The translations under genes were made by a program, and so were the position numbers. Below, one piece after another: positions 7,116 through 15,174 of a stretch of 33,757 nucleotides of DNA (position 1 is the first letter of the stretch; each line of letters opens with the position of its first letter). A model generated the notes under the pieces. The model did no database searches and was not told where the DNA came from. It saw only the letters and a list, made by a program, of their open reading frames with translations. Location of the stretch: positions 1-33,757 of the forward strand of contig CAYRIX010000023.1 of assembly GCA_964424555.1 (NCBI GenBank), given 5' to 3'. This DNA is from UMGS172 sp964424555. GTDB taxonomy: Bacteria; Bacillota; Clostridia; Oscillospirales; Acutalibacteraceae.

Positions 7116-7144
7116 ATTATACTACGTCATTTTTTGATTTTCAA
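7116..7144 (-). promoter_or_regulatory. Promoter for the alpha/beta hydrolase
   Basis: On the minus strand: TTGAAA (7144-7139), a 17-bp spacer and TATAAT (7121-7116). Confidence 0.7.
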
Positions 7145-7177
7145 GATTTTGACGCAATGTTGTAAAATGTAAATCTC

Positions 7178-7206
7178 TTGCTTTTTTATAGCATTATGGT
7201 TAGAAT
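7178..7206 (+). promoter_or_regulatory. Candidate promoter for the acyltransferase gene
   Basis: TTGCTT (7178-7183), a 17-bp spacer and TAGAAT (7201-7206), about 30 bases before GTG 7239. Both boxes deviate from consensus. Confidence 0.5.
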
Positions 7207-7238
7207 AATGACTGTAGCGAGTCTGAAGGAGTGAAACT

Positions 7239-8537
7239 GTGAAGAGAACAAACGACATAGAAGTAAACTATCCAAATAAGAAACGGTATAAAACAGCTAA
7301 GTATCCTATCCGACAGCCGTGGATAATAGCTTGGCTTATTTCAATTTTATCCAAGATAATGCTCTCAGGTAAGAAATACAAAATAGAAAAGGTCAATATG
7401 GACGGACTTAAAGGCCCTTATATGTTGCTCAGCAATCACATGTATTTTATTGATTTTGAGTTGACTGCCGTCGGTCTTTTCGGCCAAAGGGTCAATAATG
7501 TGGTCAGTATTGACGGCTACTACCGCCGTCCGTTTTTGCTTGAGCTTATCGGTGCGATATGCACAAGAAAATTCACTATGGATCTTCACCTTATCAAGTC
7601 GATAAACAGGTGCTTGAAAAGGGGAGATATACTTTCAATGTATCCTGAAGCCAGATACTCTCCTTGCGGAATAACCTCGTATATTCCCGATTCTCTCGGA
7701 AAACTTATCAAAATGAACAAGGTCCCCGTTGTTGCAGTGGTACATCACGGTAACTATCTGCATTCTCCGTTTTGGAACTTCCGCCGTAAACGCAAGGTGC
7801 CGCTCAAAACGGTTATGACCCAGATATTAACAGCCGAGGATGTTAAGACTATGTCCCCTGACGAGATAACCGCCGCAGTACGTAAAGCGCTGGAGTATGA
7901 CGATTACCGCTACCAAAAGGAGAACGGCATTCTTATTACCGAGCCGTTCAGGGCCGAGGGACTTCACAAGGTGCTTTATCAGTGCCCTCATTGTAAGGTT
8001 GAATCTAAAATGGCATCCAAAGGCACCGAAATATTCTGCCGTGAATGCGGTAAGCGTTGGAATCTCAACGAGGATGGGACATTATCTGCTGTAAACGGCG
8101 AGACCGAGTTTTCTCATATACCCGATTGGTTCCGCTGGGAGCGTACCGAGGTCGAAAAGCAGATACAAAACGGTGAATACTCATTCTCGGATGAGGTCGA
8201 TGTATATTCCCTGCCTCGGTGCTGGAGATTTGAAAAATTAGGCAAGGCTACTCTCACTCACGATATTGATAGCGGTTTTACCCTGAGGGGTAATTATAAC
8301 GGCAAGGATTATTTTATAAACCGTTCTCCTATGCAGACCAACAGCCTGCATATCGAGTATGATTATTGCTATATTAAACCGTTTGACTGTGTTGATATCT
8401 CAACCGAAAACGATTCGTTCTATTGCTATCCGCAAACACATGAGAATATTGTTACAAAGCTGGCCTTTGCTACCGAGATACTGTATCAAAGAAGCTTGAA
8501 GCAGGTGAAGGAGGTCGGCACACGGAGAGCCGATTAA
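7239..8537 (+). CDS. PlsC-like acyltransferase with a zinc ribbon and novel C-terminus
   Basis: 432 residues from GTG 7239 behind AAGGAG. Residues about 25-230 form a PlsC/LPLAT domain: the HX4D motif is SNHMYFIDF (H67, D72), and the substrate-binding motif is YPEARYSPCG (E137, R139), a variant of the usual FPEGTRS. An N-terminal hydrophobic stretch (about 28-43) suggests membrane association. Unlike classical PlsC (about 240 residues), it continues with a four-cysteine zinc ribbon (C249, C252, C267, C270; CPHC and CREC) and about 150 further residues rich in aromatic residues that I do not recognise. The role is probably acyl transfer to a glycerolipid or similar acceptor at the membrane. 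It is transcribed divergently from the hydrolase. Confidence 0.8.
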   Translation: MKRTNDIEVNYPNKKRYKTAKYPIRQPWIIAWLISILSKIMLSGKKYKIEKVNMDGLKGPYMLLSNHMYFIDFELTAVGLFGQRVNNVVSIDGYYRRPFLLELIGAICTRKFTMDLHLIKSINRCLKRGDILSMYPEARYSPCGITSYIPDSLGKLIKMNKVPVVAVVHHGNYLHSPFWNFRRKRKVPLKTVMTQILTAEDVKTMSPDEITAAVRKALEYDDYRYQKENGILITEPFRAEGLHKVLYQCPHCKVESKMASKGTEIFCRECGKRWNLNEDGTLSAVNGETEFSHIPDWFRWERTEVEKQIQNGEYSFSDEVDVYSLPRCWRFEKLGKATLTHDIDSGFTLRGNYNGKDYFINRSPMQTNSLHIEYDYCYIKPFDCVDISTENDSFYCYPQTHENIVTKLAFATEILYQRSLKQVKEVGTRRAD

Positions 8538-8597
8538 TAATTTCAAGTATTTAGGGAATACTGTTCTATACATCAAGTTTTGAAAGGATGACTGTAG

Positions 8598-9032
8598 ATG
8601 GTAGAACAGGATACTGTAAAATTGTTGCGTGAGTGTGACGCAGGGGTTGCCATGGGGATCGAGGCTATCGATCAGGTTAAGGAGCACGTAAAGTCGCCGA
8701 GGCTAAAAGGATACCTTGAGGATTGCCGACGTGAGCATGACAAGCTCAATAGCGAGGTGCAGGGTCTTCTTGACAAGTACAAGGACGACGGCAAGTCTCC
8801 TAATCCCGTAGCCCGAGGTATGTCGTGGATAAAGACCAATGTGAAATTAGGCTTTGACGATTCCGACAATACTGTGGCCGACCTTATGACCGACGGATGC
8901 AACATGGGTGTTAAGTCGCTCAACCGTTATCTTAATGAGTACAAGGCGGCTGACGAGGTTTCTAAGGATATCGCCAAGAGGCTTATCAACCTTGAGGAGA
9001 GCTTAGCTACCGATATAAGAGGCTATCTTTAA
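8598..9032 (+). CDS. Ferritin-like four-helix protein, DUF2383-type
   Basis: 144 residues, all predicted helical, starting at ATG 8598 behind AAAGG. The pattern LLRECDAGVAMGIEAIDQV, RLKGYLEDCRREHDKL and TVADLMTDGCNMGVKSLNRY fits the DUF2383/PA2169-like ferritin-fold group, where E and H residues on the helices can carry metal. Conserved-looking acidic and histidine residues (E22, E46, H47) are present, but I cannot confirm a di-metal site. No signal or membrane span. It lies 60 bases after the acyltransferase and probably shares its transcript; a weak hairpin follows at 9055-9085. Confidence 0.65.
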   Translation: MVEQDTVKLLRECDAGVAMGIEAIDQVKEHVKSPRLKGYLEDCRREHDKLNSEVQGLLDKYKDDGKSPNPVARGMSWIKTNVKLGFDDSDNTVADLMTDGCNMGVKSLNRYLNEYKAADEVSKDIAKRLINLEESLATDIRGYL

Positions 9033-9054
9033 TCTTTGATAACAACGAATGGGC

Positions 9055-9085
9055 AGTGGTTGTGTCTAAAAATGGCGCAACCACT
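9055..9085 (+). terminator. Weak candidate terminator hairpin
   Basis: AGTGGTTG (9055-9062) pairs with CAACCACT (9078-9085) across a 15-nt loop. It has no clean T tract but falls where the preceding transcript should end. Confidence 0.35.
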
Positions 9086-9148
9086 ATATTTTGTGTGTGT
9101 TGCACTATACAACATCAAAATTTTGTGTCGATTTATGTATTTTGGGTG

Positions 9149-9177
9149 TTGACAAAGTGCAAGTCTGTGTGTATAAT
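9149..9177 (+). promoter_or_regulatory. Consensus sigma-70 promoter of the pfl operon
   Basis: TTGACA (9149-9154), a 17-bp spacer and TATAAT (9172-9177). Transcription would start near 9184, directly before the riboswitch. Confidence 0.9.
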
Positions 9178-9185
9178 ATGGATAC

Positions 9186-9260
9186 AACATTTACATGACT
9201 GACGGATAAGAGCGATAACGCTCGGGGAATGTAAATGCTCTATGCCGACCGTCTGGGCAG
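9186..9260 (+). promoter_or_regulatory. ZTP (ZMP) riboswitch, pfl RNA motif
   Basis: P1 is CATTTAC (9188-9194) with GTAAATG (9231-9237). Between them lie the conserved ATGACTGACGGATAA, a GAGCG/CGCTC hairpin (9210-9214 with 9219-9223) and GGGGAA. Downstream, CCGACCGTCTGGGCA (9245-9259) is the 3' pseudoknot subdomain, close to the CCGCCUGGGCA consensus as I remember it. This class senses ZTP/ZMP, the purine intermediate that builds up when 10-formyl-tetrahydrofolate is low, and often precedes pfl and one-carbon genes. The downstream gene here is pflB. Binding should turn the operon on by holding GGGCA away from the terminator at 9256. Confidence 0.9.
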
Positions 9261-9294
9261 ATCAGTTTGCATTTACAAGCTGACCTGCCTTTTT
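9256..9294 (+). terminator. Riboswitch expression-platform terminator
   Basis: GGCAG (9256-9260) pairs with CTGCC (9285-9289), and TCAG (9262-9265) with CTGA (9280-9283), followed by TTTTT (9290-9294). The 5' arm overlaps the riboswitch GGGCA, so aptamer folding and termination exclude each other. The loop holds a second CATTTAC (9270-9276) identical to the 5' strand of P1. Confidence 0.85.
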
Positions 9295-9327
9295 GCTTTT
9301 TTACACTTCTAAAAGGAGGAGTTTTAA

Positions 9328-11559
9328 ATGGAACACAAAAATTGGAACGGATTTAAAGCAGGTGTGTGGCAGAATGAGATCAATGTACGTGACTTCATTC
9401 AGTTGAACTATGCTGAATATAAGGGTGACGATTCGTTTTTATCCGATGCGACCGACCGAACAAAAGGTATGATGAAAAAGATCGAGGCCTTGTTCAAGTT
9501 AGAGCGTCAGTTTGGCGGGGTTTTGGATATCGATACCGCAACGGTTGCTTCTTTGACCAGCTTTTCACCCGGATATATCGATAAGGATAATGAGATAATT
9601 GTCGGAATGCAGACTAACCGTCCGTTAAAGCGTTCGGTCAATCCGTTCGGCGGCATGCGTATGGTACGTCAGGCCTGCGAGGCTTACGGCTATAAGCTCA
9701 GCCGCAAGGTTGAAGAAGAATTCCGTTTCAGAACCACCCATAACGACGGTGTTTTCAGAGCCTATACCGATGAAATGCGTCAGGCGAGAAAGTGCCATGT
9801 CATAACAGGCCTGCCTGATGCCTATGGCCGAGGCCGTATCATCGGTGACTACCGCAGAGTGGCTCTTTACGGTGTGGACAGGCTGATTGAGGAAAAGAAA
9901 AAGGACAAGCAGGAGTTGTCGGCCAAGCCCTTTAATACAGAAAATATCCGACAGGATGAGGAGCTTTATCAGCAGATAGCCTTTTTGGGATATCTTAAGG
10001 AAATGGCTCAGATGTACGGCTTTGACATAAGTGCTCCTGCCGAAAACGCCCGTGAGGCTATTCAGTGGACCTACTTTGCTTATCTCGGCGCTATCAAGGA
10101 GCAGAACGGTGCCGCTATGTCCTTGGGCAGGGTAAGTACGTTTTTCGATATCTATCTTGAGCGTGATATCAAAAACGGTATTTTGACCGAAGAGGGCGCT
10201 CAGGAGCTTATGGATGACTTTGTTATGAAGCTCCGTATTGCCCGTCATTTGAGAACACCCGAGTATAACGAGCTTTTCGGCGGTGACCCGATGTGGATAA
10301 CCGAGGCTGTAGGCGGCATGGGTGAGGACGGAAGAACTCTGGTTACCAAGTCGAGCTACAGAATGCTCAATACGCTTTATACCCTCGGCTCTTCTCCTGA
10401 GCCGAACCTGACCGTTTTGTGGTCGAATGCGTTGCCCCAAGCTTTTAAGAAATTCTGCGCCAAGGTATCAGCCGACACCGACTCTATACAGTATGAAAAT
10501 GATGACGTAATGCGTCCTATATACGGCGACGATTACGCTATTGCCTGCTGCGTTTCGGCCATGAAGGTCGGCAAGCAGATGCAGTTTTTCGGTGCACGGT
10601 GTAATCTTGCAAAGCTGTTGCTTATTGCTATCAACGGTGGCTACGACACCACAAGCGGTATACATATCGGACCGCAGATGTCGGTGCTGTCGGGCGATAA
10701 GCTGGATTATGATACCGTTATGGAACGCTACAATATTTATATCGAATGGCTTTCCAAACTGTACGTCAATACCATGAATATCATCCATTATATGCACGAT
10801 AAGTATGCATATGAGAAGATACAGATGGCACTTCACGATACCGATGTTGAGCGATTTATGGCATTTGGTATCGCAGGACTTTCGGTAGTTGCCGACTCGT
10901 TGAGTGCTATTAAATTTGCAGAAGTCCGCCCCATTTTTGACGACAACGGCTATATCGTTGAGTTTGACACCCGGGGCAATTTCCCGAAATACGGCAATGA
11001 TGATGACCGTGTCGATCTTATCGCTAAGGAAATGACCCACAAGGTTATTACCGAGCTTAGGAAGACCCTGACCTACCGCAAGGCAATTCACACACTGTCG
11101 GTTCTGACCATTACCTCTAATGTTATGTACGGACGCAACACAGGTGCAACCCCCGACGGACGAAAGGCTGCTGCTCCGTTTGCTCCGGGTGCTAATCCGA
11201 TGCACAACCGTGAGGAAAACGGCGCTTTGGCGTCACTTAACTCGGTTGCAAAGCTCAGCTACGATGATTGCCGTGACGGTATCTCCAATACCTTCTCGAT
11301 CACTCCCGAGGCATTGGGTAAGACCGATACCGAAAGAGTAGACAACCTTGTCTCGATCTTAGACGGATATTTTGCCAAAAAGGCTCACCATATCAATGTC
11401 AACGTTCTGAACAGAGAAACCTTGATGAAGGCTTATGAGGACCCCGAGGCTTATCCCAACCTTACCATACGTGTGTCGGGTTATGCCGTCAACTTCCATA
11501 AGCTGTCACGTGAGCAACAGCGAGAGGTCATCAGCCGTACCTTCCATGCTGCGTTATGA
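9328..11559 (+). CDS. pflB: Formate C-acetyltransferase (pyruvate formate-lyase)
   Basis: 743 residues, normal length for PFL. The enzyme converts pyruvate and CoA to acetyl-CoA and formate by a glycyl-radical mechanism in the cytoplasm. The catalytic cysteine pair is C407-C408 (AIACCVSAM), and the radical glycine is G718 in RVSGYAV near the C-terminus; FSITPEALG and the N-terminal WNGFKAGVWQNEI also fit true PFL rather than glycerol or choline lyases. AAAGGAGGAG precedes ATG 9328. It is controlled by a consensus promoter and a ZTP riboswitch, and its last codons overlap the start of pflA by ATGA. It supplies acetyl-CoA for fermentation and formate for one-carbon metabolism. Confidence 0.97.
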   Translation: MEHKNWNGFKAGVWQNEINVRDFIQLNYAEYKGDDSFLSDATDRTKGMMKKIEALFKLERQFGGVLDIDTATVASLTSFSPGYIDKDNEIIVGMQTNRPLKRSVNPFGGMRMVRQACEAYGYKLSRKVEEEFRFRTTHNDGVFRAYTDEMRQARKCHVITGLPDAYGRGRIIGDYRRVALYGVDRLIEEKKKDKQELSAKPFNTENIRQDEELYQQIAFLGYLKEMAQMYGFDISAPAENAREAIQWTYFAYLGAIKEQNGAAMSLGRVSTFFDIYLERDIKNGILTEEGAQELMDDFVMKLRIARHLRTPEYNELFGGDPMWITEAVGGMGEDGRTLVTKSSYRMLNTLYTLGSSPEPNLTVLWSNALPQAFKKFCAKVSADTDSIQYENDDVMRPIYGDDYAIACCVSAMKVGKQMQFFGARCNLAKLLLIAINGGYDTTSGIHIGPQMSVLSGDKLDYDTVMERYNIYIEWLSKLYVNTMNIIHYMHDKYAYEKIQMALHDTDVERFMAFGIAGLSVVADSLSAIKFAEVRPIFDDNGYIVEFDTRGNFPKYGNDDDRVDLIAKEMTHKVITELRKTLTYRKAIHTLSVLTITSNVMYGRNTGATPDGRKAAAPFAPGANPMHNREENGALASLNSVAKLSYDDCRDGISNTFSITPEALGKTDTERVDNLVSILDGYFAKKAHHINVNVLNRETLMKAYEDPEAYPNLTIRVSGYAVNFHKLSREQQREVISRTFHAAL

Positions 11560-12254
11560 TAGGAAAGGTTAATTCGATACAAAGCCTTGGCACCGTCGAC
11601 GGGCCTGGTGTGCGGTTTGTGGTGTTTATGCAAGGGTGTCCGCTACGTTGCGGCTGCTGTCATAATCCCGATACGTGGGAAATGACGGGCGGAACTGAGT
11701 ACATACCTGAAGAAATCGCCCAAAAGGCGGTGCGCTTTAAGGAGTATTTCGGAAGTGTGGGTGGCATTACCGTTTCGGGCGGAGAACCGCTTTTGCAGGC
11801 CGAGTTTGTCAAAGAGGTGTTTGAGCTTTGTCAAAGTCAGGGCATAAACACCTGTCTTGATACCTCCGGCTGTGTCATGAATGATGATATTAAAGAATTA
11901 CTCAAGGTGACCGACCGTGTTCTGCTTGATATCAAGTATACCGATGATGAGCAATACCGTGAGTATGTCGGCTGTGAGTTGGACAGGGTGCTTCGGTTTT
12001 TGGAGCACTTGAATAAGCAGGGTGTGCCAACGACGGTCCGTCAGGTCATTATCCCCACCTTGAACGATACCAAGGACGGTATTATAAAGCTCAAGCGCAT
12101 TGTCGAGGCCTATTCGTGTGTGGATAAGGTGGAGCTGTTGCCATTTCGCAAGCTTTGCCAGACTAAATATGATAATTTAGGTATCATATTCCCATTCAAA
12201 GAATTACCCGAGCCTACCGTCGAAATTATGGAAACCTTGAATATGTTATTATAA
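11556..12254 (+). CDS. pflA: Pyruvate formate-lyase activating enzyme (radical SAM)
   Basis: 232 residues. The ATG at 11556 overlaps the pflB stop (ATGA), so translation is coupled. The radical SAM cysteines are C28, C32 and C35 in GCPLRCGCCHNPDTW, the CX3CX2C signature, with an extra cysteine at 34. Further landmarks are GGITVSGGEPLLQ, DTSGCV, DIKYTDD, RQVIIPTLND and VELLPFRKL. It uses a [4Fe-4S] cluster and S-adenosylmethionine to make the glycyl radical on PflB. There is no additional ferredoxin domain, as expected for the PflA type. A terminator follows at once. Confidence 0.96.
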   Translation: MIGKVNSIQSLGTVDGPGVRFVVFMQGCPLRCGCCHNPDTWEMTGGTEYIPEEIAQKAVRFKEYFGSVGGITVSGGEPLLQAEFVKEVFELCQSQGINTCLDTSGCVMNDDIKELLKVTDRVLLDIKYTDDEQYREYVGCELDRVLRFLEHLNKQGVPTTVRQVIIPTLNDTKDGIIKLKRIVEAYSCVDKVELLPFRKLCQTKYDNLGIIFPFKELPEPTVEIMETLNMLL

Positions 12255-12256
12255 GC

Positions 12257-12289
12257 AAAGAAGCCGTTGGCAGTGCCAACGGCTTCTTT
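12257..12289 (+). terminator. Terminator of the pfl operon
   Basis: A perfect 15-bp stem (12257-12271 with 12275-12289) closes AGT; the 3' arm ends in TTCTTT and is followed by GTC. Confidence 0.85.
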
Positions 12290-12360
12290 GTCAGCTTCAA
12301 TGCGTTGTCTGTTTGACAAATGCTCGGCGGTTTGACATAACCGTTGCAATGTATATTGAG

Positions 12361-12437
12361 CCAATTCAAATTATTTCTAATTTGAATTGGTGAAAGCCGA
12401 TATAATCGGCTTGTCGAAACGCTTTCAGCCGTTTCGA
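12361..12437. repeat. Three stacked hairpins in the pflA-symporter gap
   Basis: The 288-bp gap between pflA and the symporter holds, after the terminator, a 13-bp perfect hairpin (12361-12373 with 12378-12390), an 8-bp hairpin (12394-12401 with 12405-12412) and an 8-bp hairpin (12414-12421 with 12430-12437). TGAAAGC (12391-12397) can also pair with GCTTTCA (12421-12427), giving an alternative fold. They lie upstream of the promoter at 12485, so they are not in that transcript's leader. Confidence 0.6.
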
Positions 12438-12484
12438 TATTCTATGATCATTATAATAACTCCCGATATATGGTAAATAAACCG

Positions 12485-12513
12485 TTGACTTATAGCGGCC
12501 AAAAGGGTATAAT
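12485..12513 (+). promoter_or_regulatory. Promoter for the AGCS symporter
   Basis: TTGACT (12485-12490), a 17-bp spacer and TATAAT (12508-12513). Transcription from about 12520 favours ATG 12543 over ATG 12531 as the start codon. Confidence 0.8.
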
Positions 12514-12542
12514 TCTGTTGATACAAAGAAATGAGGGTGTTT

Positions 12543-13946
12543 ATGGAGTTTTTAAACGAGATCGTAGGCTACATAAGTAATGCAATGTACAGCTATATAC
12601 TTATCATAATCCTTGTTTTGGGTGGACTGTATTTTACAATCCGCACCAAGTTTGTGCAATTCAGATTGCTTAAGGAACAAATAAAATCGGTCGGTGAAAA
12701 GAACGACGGAAACGGTGTTTCGTCATTTCAGGCGCTGATGGTTTCTACCGCATCCCGTGTCGGTACCGGTAATATCATAGGTGTTTCGACCGCACTTTGC
12801 ATGGGCGGTTTCGGCTCGGTATTCTGGATGTGGGTTATTGCTCTAATCGGTGCGGCATCGGCTTTTGTGGAAAGCACCTTGGCTCAGATATTCAAAAAAA
12901 GAGGGCCCGAGGGCAGTTTTGGCGGTCCTGCATATTATATAGAGGCGGCTTTTAAAAAGCGTTGGTTGGGTGTCATTTTTGCCGTGCTTTTGATGCTGAC
13001 CTACGGTGTAGGCTTTAATATGCTGGCATCCTATAATCTACAGTCGACATTTGAGGGCTTTGGATTCTACGATAAAGATTGGACACCGTGGGTGATAGGC
13101 CTTATCATTGCGGTTTTGGTTGCCTATTGCCTTATCGGAGGCGGCAAGCGAATCGTCAAGGTTACAGGTTGGCTTGTCCCTGTTATGGGTGTTGCCTATA
13201 TTTTGGTATCGCTTGTGATAATCGTACTCAATTTCAAGACCTTACCGTCGGTTTTCAAAACCATTTTCTCCGAGGCCTTTGACCTTGAGGCTATTTTTGG
13301 AGGCTTTGCAGGCTCGTGCGTTATGTACGGAATAAAACGAGGCTTGTTTTCGAATGAGGCAGGTGTTGGGTCTGCTCCCAATGCTTCGGCGTCAGCTGAG
13401 GTTAAGCACCCTGTAAAGCAGGGTCTTGTACAGGTGCTGTCGGTCTTTATCGACACAATTCTTGTTTGCAGTGCAACTGCGTTTATGTGTATGTGCTCAG
13501 GCGTTGAGGCCACCGAGGCACTTTCGGGCGCACCATATGTTCAGGCCTCGTTGAAAGCTACCTTGGGAAATTTCGGCCCGATATTCATCGCCGTTGCAAT
13601 GGTGCTGTTTGCGTTTACTACCTTACTTGGCAACCTTTTCTATGTTGATAAGTGCTGGGCATATATCTTCAAGCGTGAACCGAGCAAGAAATTTATGCTT
13701 ATCTATCGAATCGTGGCATCGTTGTTGATATTGGTCGGTGCAGGCCTTTCGGCAGGCTTACTCTGGAATGTGGCAGATGTACTTATGGGACTTATGACGG
13801 TTATCAATGTACCTGTAATTATCATTCTTGGAAAATATGCTTTCAGAGCGCTTAAGGATTACGAAAAGCAACGCAAAGAGGGTAAAGACCCTACGTTTAA
13901 GGCAAAGGATATCGATTTGCCTTATAAGACCGATTATTGGAATTGA
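12543..13946 (+). CDS. Alanine or glycine:cation symporter (AGCS family)
   Basis: 467 residues. Start ATG 12543 (MEFLNEIVGYISNAMYSYIL) is chosen because AGGG lies just before it and the upstream ATG 12531 would have almost no leader. About ten or eleven hydrophobic segments span the protein. Family signatures are clear: FQALMVSTASRVGTGNIIGV, GGPAYYIEAAFKK, and the AGCS motif NEAGVGSAPNASASAEVKHP. It imports alanine, glycine or a similar small amino acid with sodium (or protons) across the cytoplasmic membrane. It has its own promoter and is followed by an inverted-repeat element instead of a simple terminator. The exact substrate cannot be told from sequence. Confidence 0.93.
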   Translation: MEFLNEIVGYISNAMYSYILIIILVLGGLYFTIRTKFVQFRLLKEQIKSVGEKNDGNGVSSFQALMVSTASRVGTGNIIGVSTALCMGGFGSVFWMWVIALIGAASAFVESTLAQIFKKRGPEGSFGGPAYYIEAAFKKRWLGVIFAVLLMLTYGVGFNMLASYNLQSTFEGFGFYDKDWTPWVIGLIIAVLVAYCLIGGGKRIVKVTGWLVPVMGVAYILVSLVIIVLNFKTLPSVFKTIFSEAFDLEAIFGGFAGSCVMYGIKRGLFSNEAGVGSAPNASASAEVKHPVKQGLVQVLSVFIDTILVCSATAFMCMCSGVEATEALSGAPYVQASLKATLGNFGPIFIAVAMVLFAFTTLLGNLFYVDKCWAYIFKREPSKKFMLIYRIVASLLILVGAGLSAGLLWNVADVLMGLMTVINVPVIIILGKYAFRALKDYEKQRKEGKDPTFKAKDIDLPYKTDYWN

Positions 13947-13961
13947 TCTAATAAATAAAGA

Positions 13962-14026
13962 GTCATGCTGAGCGTAGCGAAGGATCTTGCCAAAAAGATT
14001 CTTCGCCCTAAAGGGCTCAGAATGAC
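13962..14026. repeat. GTCATxCTGAGC-type inverted-repeat element
   Basis: The outer arms GTCATGCTGAGC (13962-13973) and GCTCAGAATGAC (14015-14026) and the inner arms GCGAAGGATCTT (13977-13988) and AAGATTCTTCGC (13995-14006) each pair with one mismatch, so the 65-bp element folds into one long hairpin. The same sequence family recurs at 32330-32400. It fills the gap between the symporter and cysK. Confidence 0.8.
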
Positions 14027-14053
14027 AATTCAGATATTGTTTTGGAGGACAAT

Positions 14054-14980
14054 ATGATCTGCAACAACATACTTGAGGCTATGGGTAATACCCCTATAAT
14101 CCGCCTTACTCATATGGCTGACCCCGATGGTGCCGAGATTCTTGTGAAGTTCGAAGGCCTCAACGTCGGCGGTTCTATCAAGACCCGAACAGCATACAAT
14201 ATGATACTCGATGCCGAGAAAAAGGGAATCATCAATAAGAATACCGTTATTGTTGAACCCACCAGCGGAAACCAGGGCATAGGTCTTGCTTTGGTCGGTG
14301 CGGTAAGGGGCTATAAGACCAAGATAATTATGCCCGACTCGGTCAGCGAGGAACGCAGAAAGCTGGTTAACCACTACGGTGCCGAGGTCATTTTGGTGCA
14401 CGATGCAGGTAATATCGGTGAATGTATTGATGAGTGCGTCAAAACAGCTTTGAGAATGCAGGCCGAGGACAAAAATGTGTTTGTCCCTCAGCAGTTTGAA
14501 AACCCTGCCAATCCGCAGATACAGCGTGATCAGACCGCCATGGAGATAATAGAGGCGGTCGGCAAGCCCATCCACGGCTTCTGCTCAGGAATAGGCACAG
14601 GCGGTACTATAACGGGTATCGGCGAGGTCTTGAAGGCTCATAATCCCGATATTGAAATTTGGGCGGTCGAGCCTGAAAATGCCGCCATGTTGTCTGGTGG
14701 CTCGATCGGCACACACATCCAAATGGGCATCGGTGACGGTGTTATACCTAAGATTTTAAATCAAGAGATATACAGTGATATCTGTATCATCAAGGATGAC
14801 GAGGCCATCACCACCGCTAAGGAGCTTGCCTCAAAAGAGGGCATTATGTGCGGAATCTCAAGTGGCACCAACGTTGCTGCTGCAATAAAGCTTGCCAAAA
14901 AGTTAGGTAAGGGCAAAACGGTAGTAACCGTCCTGCCTGATACCGCCGAGAGATATTTTTCGACACCTTTGTTTGAATGA
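14054..14980 (+). CDS. cysK: Cysteine synthase-family PLP enzyme
   Basis: 308 residues from ATG 14054, with GGAGG at 14044-14048; the longer TTG start at 14042 would place the ribosome site inside the gene. It is a fold-type II PLP enzyme: the PLP lysine is K43 (GGSIKTR), the substrate loop is TSGNQG (70-75), and the phosphate loop is GIGTGGT. O-acetylserine plus sulfide to cysteine is the expected reaction. The lysine motif reads VGGSIKTR instead of the usual PGGSVKDR, and the loop has Gln where CysK usually has Thr, so a related beta-replacement activity is possible. No serine acetyltransferase gene is near. A hairpin at 14995 follows. Confidence 0.85.
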   Translation: MICNNILEAMGNTPIIRLTHMADPDGAEILVKFEGLNVGGSIKTRTAYNMILDAEKKGIINKNTVIVEPTSGNQGIGLALVGAVRGYKTKIIMPDSVSEERRKLVNHYGAEVILVHDAGNIGECIDECVKTALRMQAEDKNVFVPQQFENPANPQIQRDQTAMEIIEAVGKPIHGFCSGIGTGGTITGIGEVLKAHNPDIEIWAVEPENAAMLSGGSIGTHIQMGIGDGVIPKILNQEIYSDICIIKDDEAITTAKELASKEGIMCGISSGTNVAAAIKLAKKLGKGKTVVTVLPDTAERYFSTPLFE

Positions 14981-14994
14981 TATATGTATAAAGC

Positions 14995-15032
14995 ACCCGA
15001 CCCCGACGGAATTTTTGTCGGGGTCGGGTTTG
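14995..15032 (+). terminator. Terminator after cysK
   Basis: A 13-bp perfect GC-rich stem (14995-15007 with 15017-15029) has a 9-nt loop. The T tract is short (TTTGTTG). Confidence 0.75.
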
Positions 15033-15086
15033 TTGTGGCTGCAGGAAACGAATTTATCCGTCCCGATGTTGAAAAATGATATTTGC

Positions 15087-15115
15087 TTGACGAATGTTGA
15101 TAAATCAACTATAAT
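15087..15115 (+). promoter_or_regulatory. Promoter of the reductase-aconitase X operon
   Basis: TTGACG (15087-15092), a 17-bp spacer and TATAAT (15110-15115). Confidence 0.8.
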
Positions 15116-15174
15116 AAATAACATAAGAATTATTATAATGTGCAGTTATGTGCATTTGAAAGGTGAGTGTTTTA

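Noticed and set aside
9625..11205. Minus-strand frames opposite pflB
   Set aside because: Shadows of a gene with all catalytic motifs in place on the plus strand.
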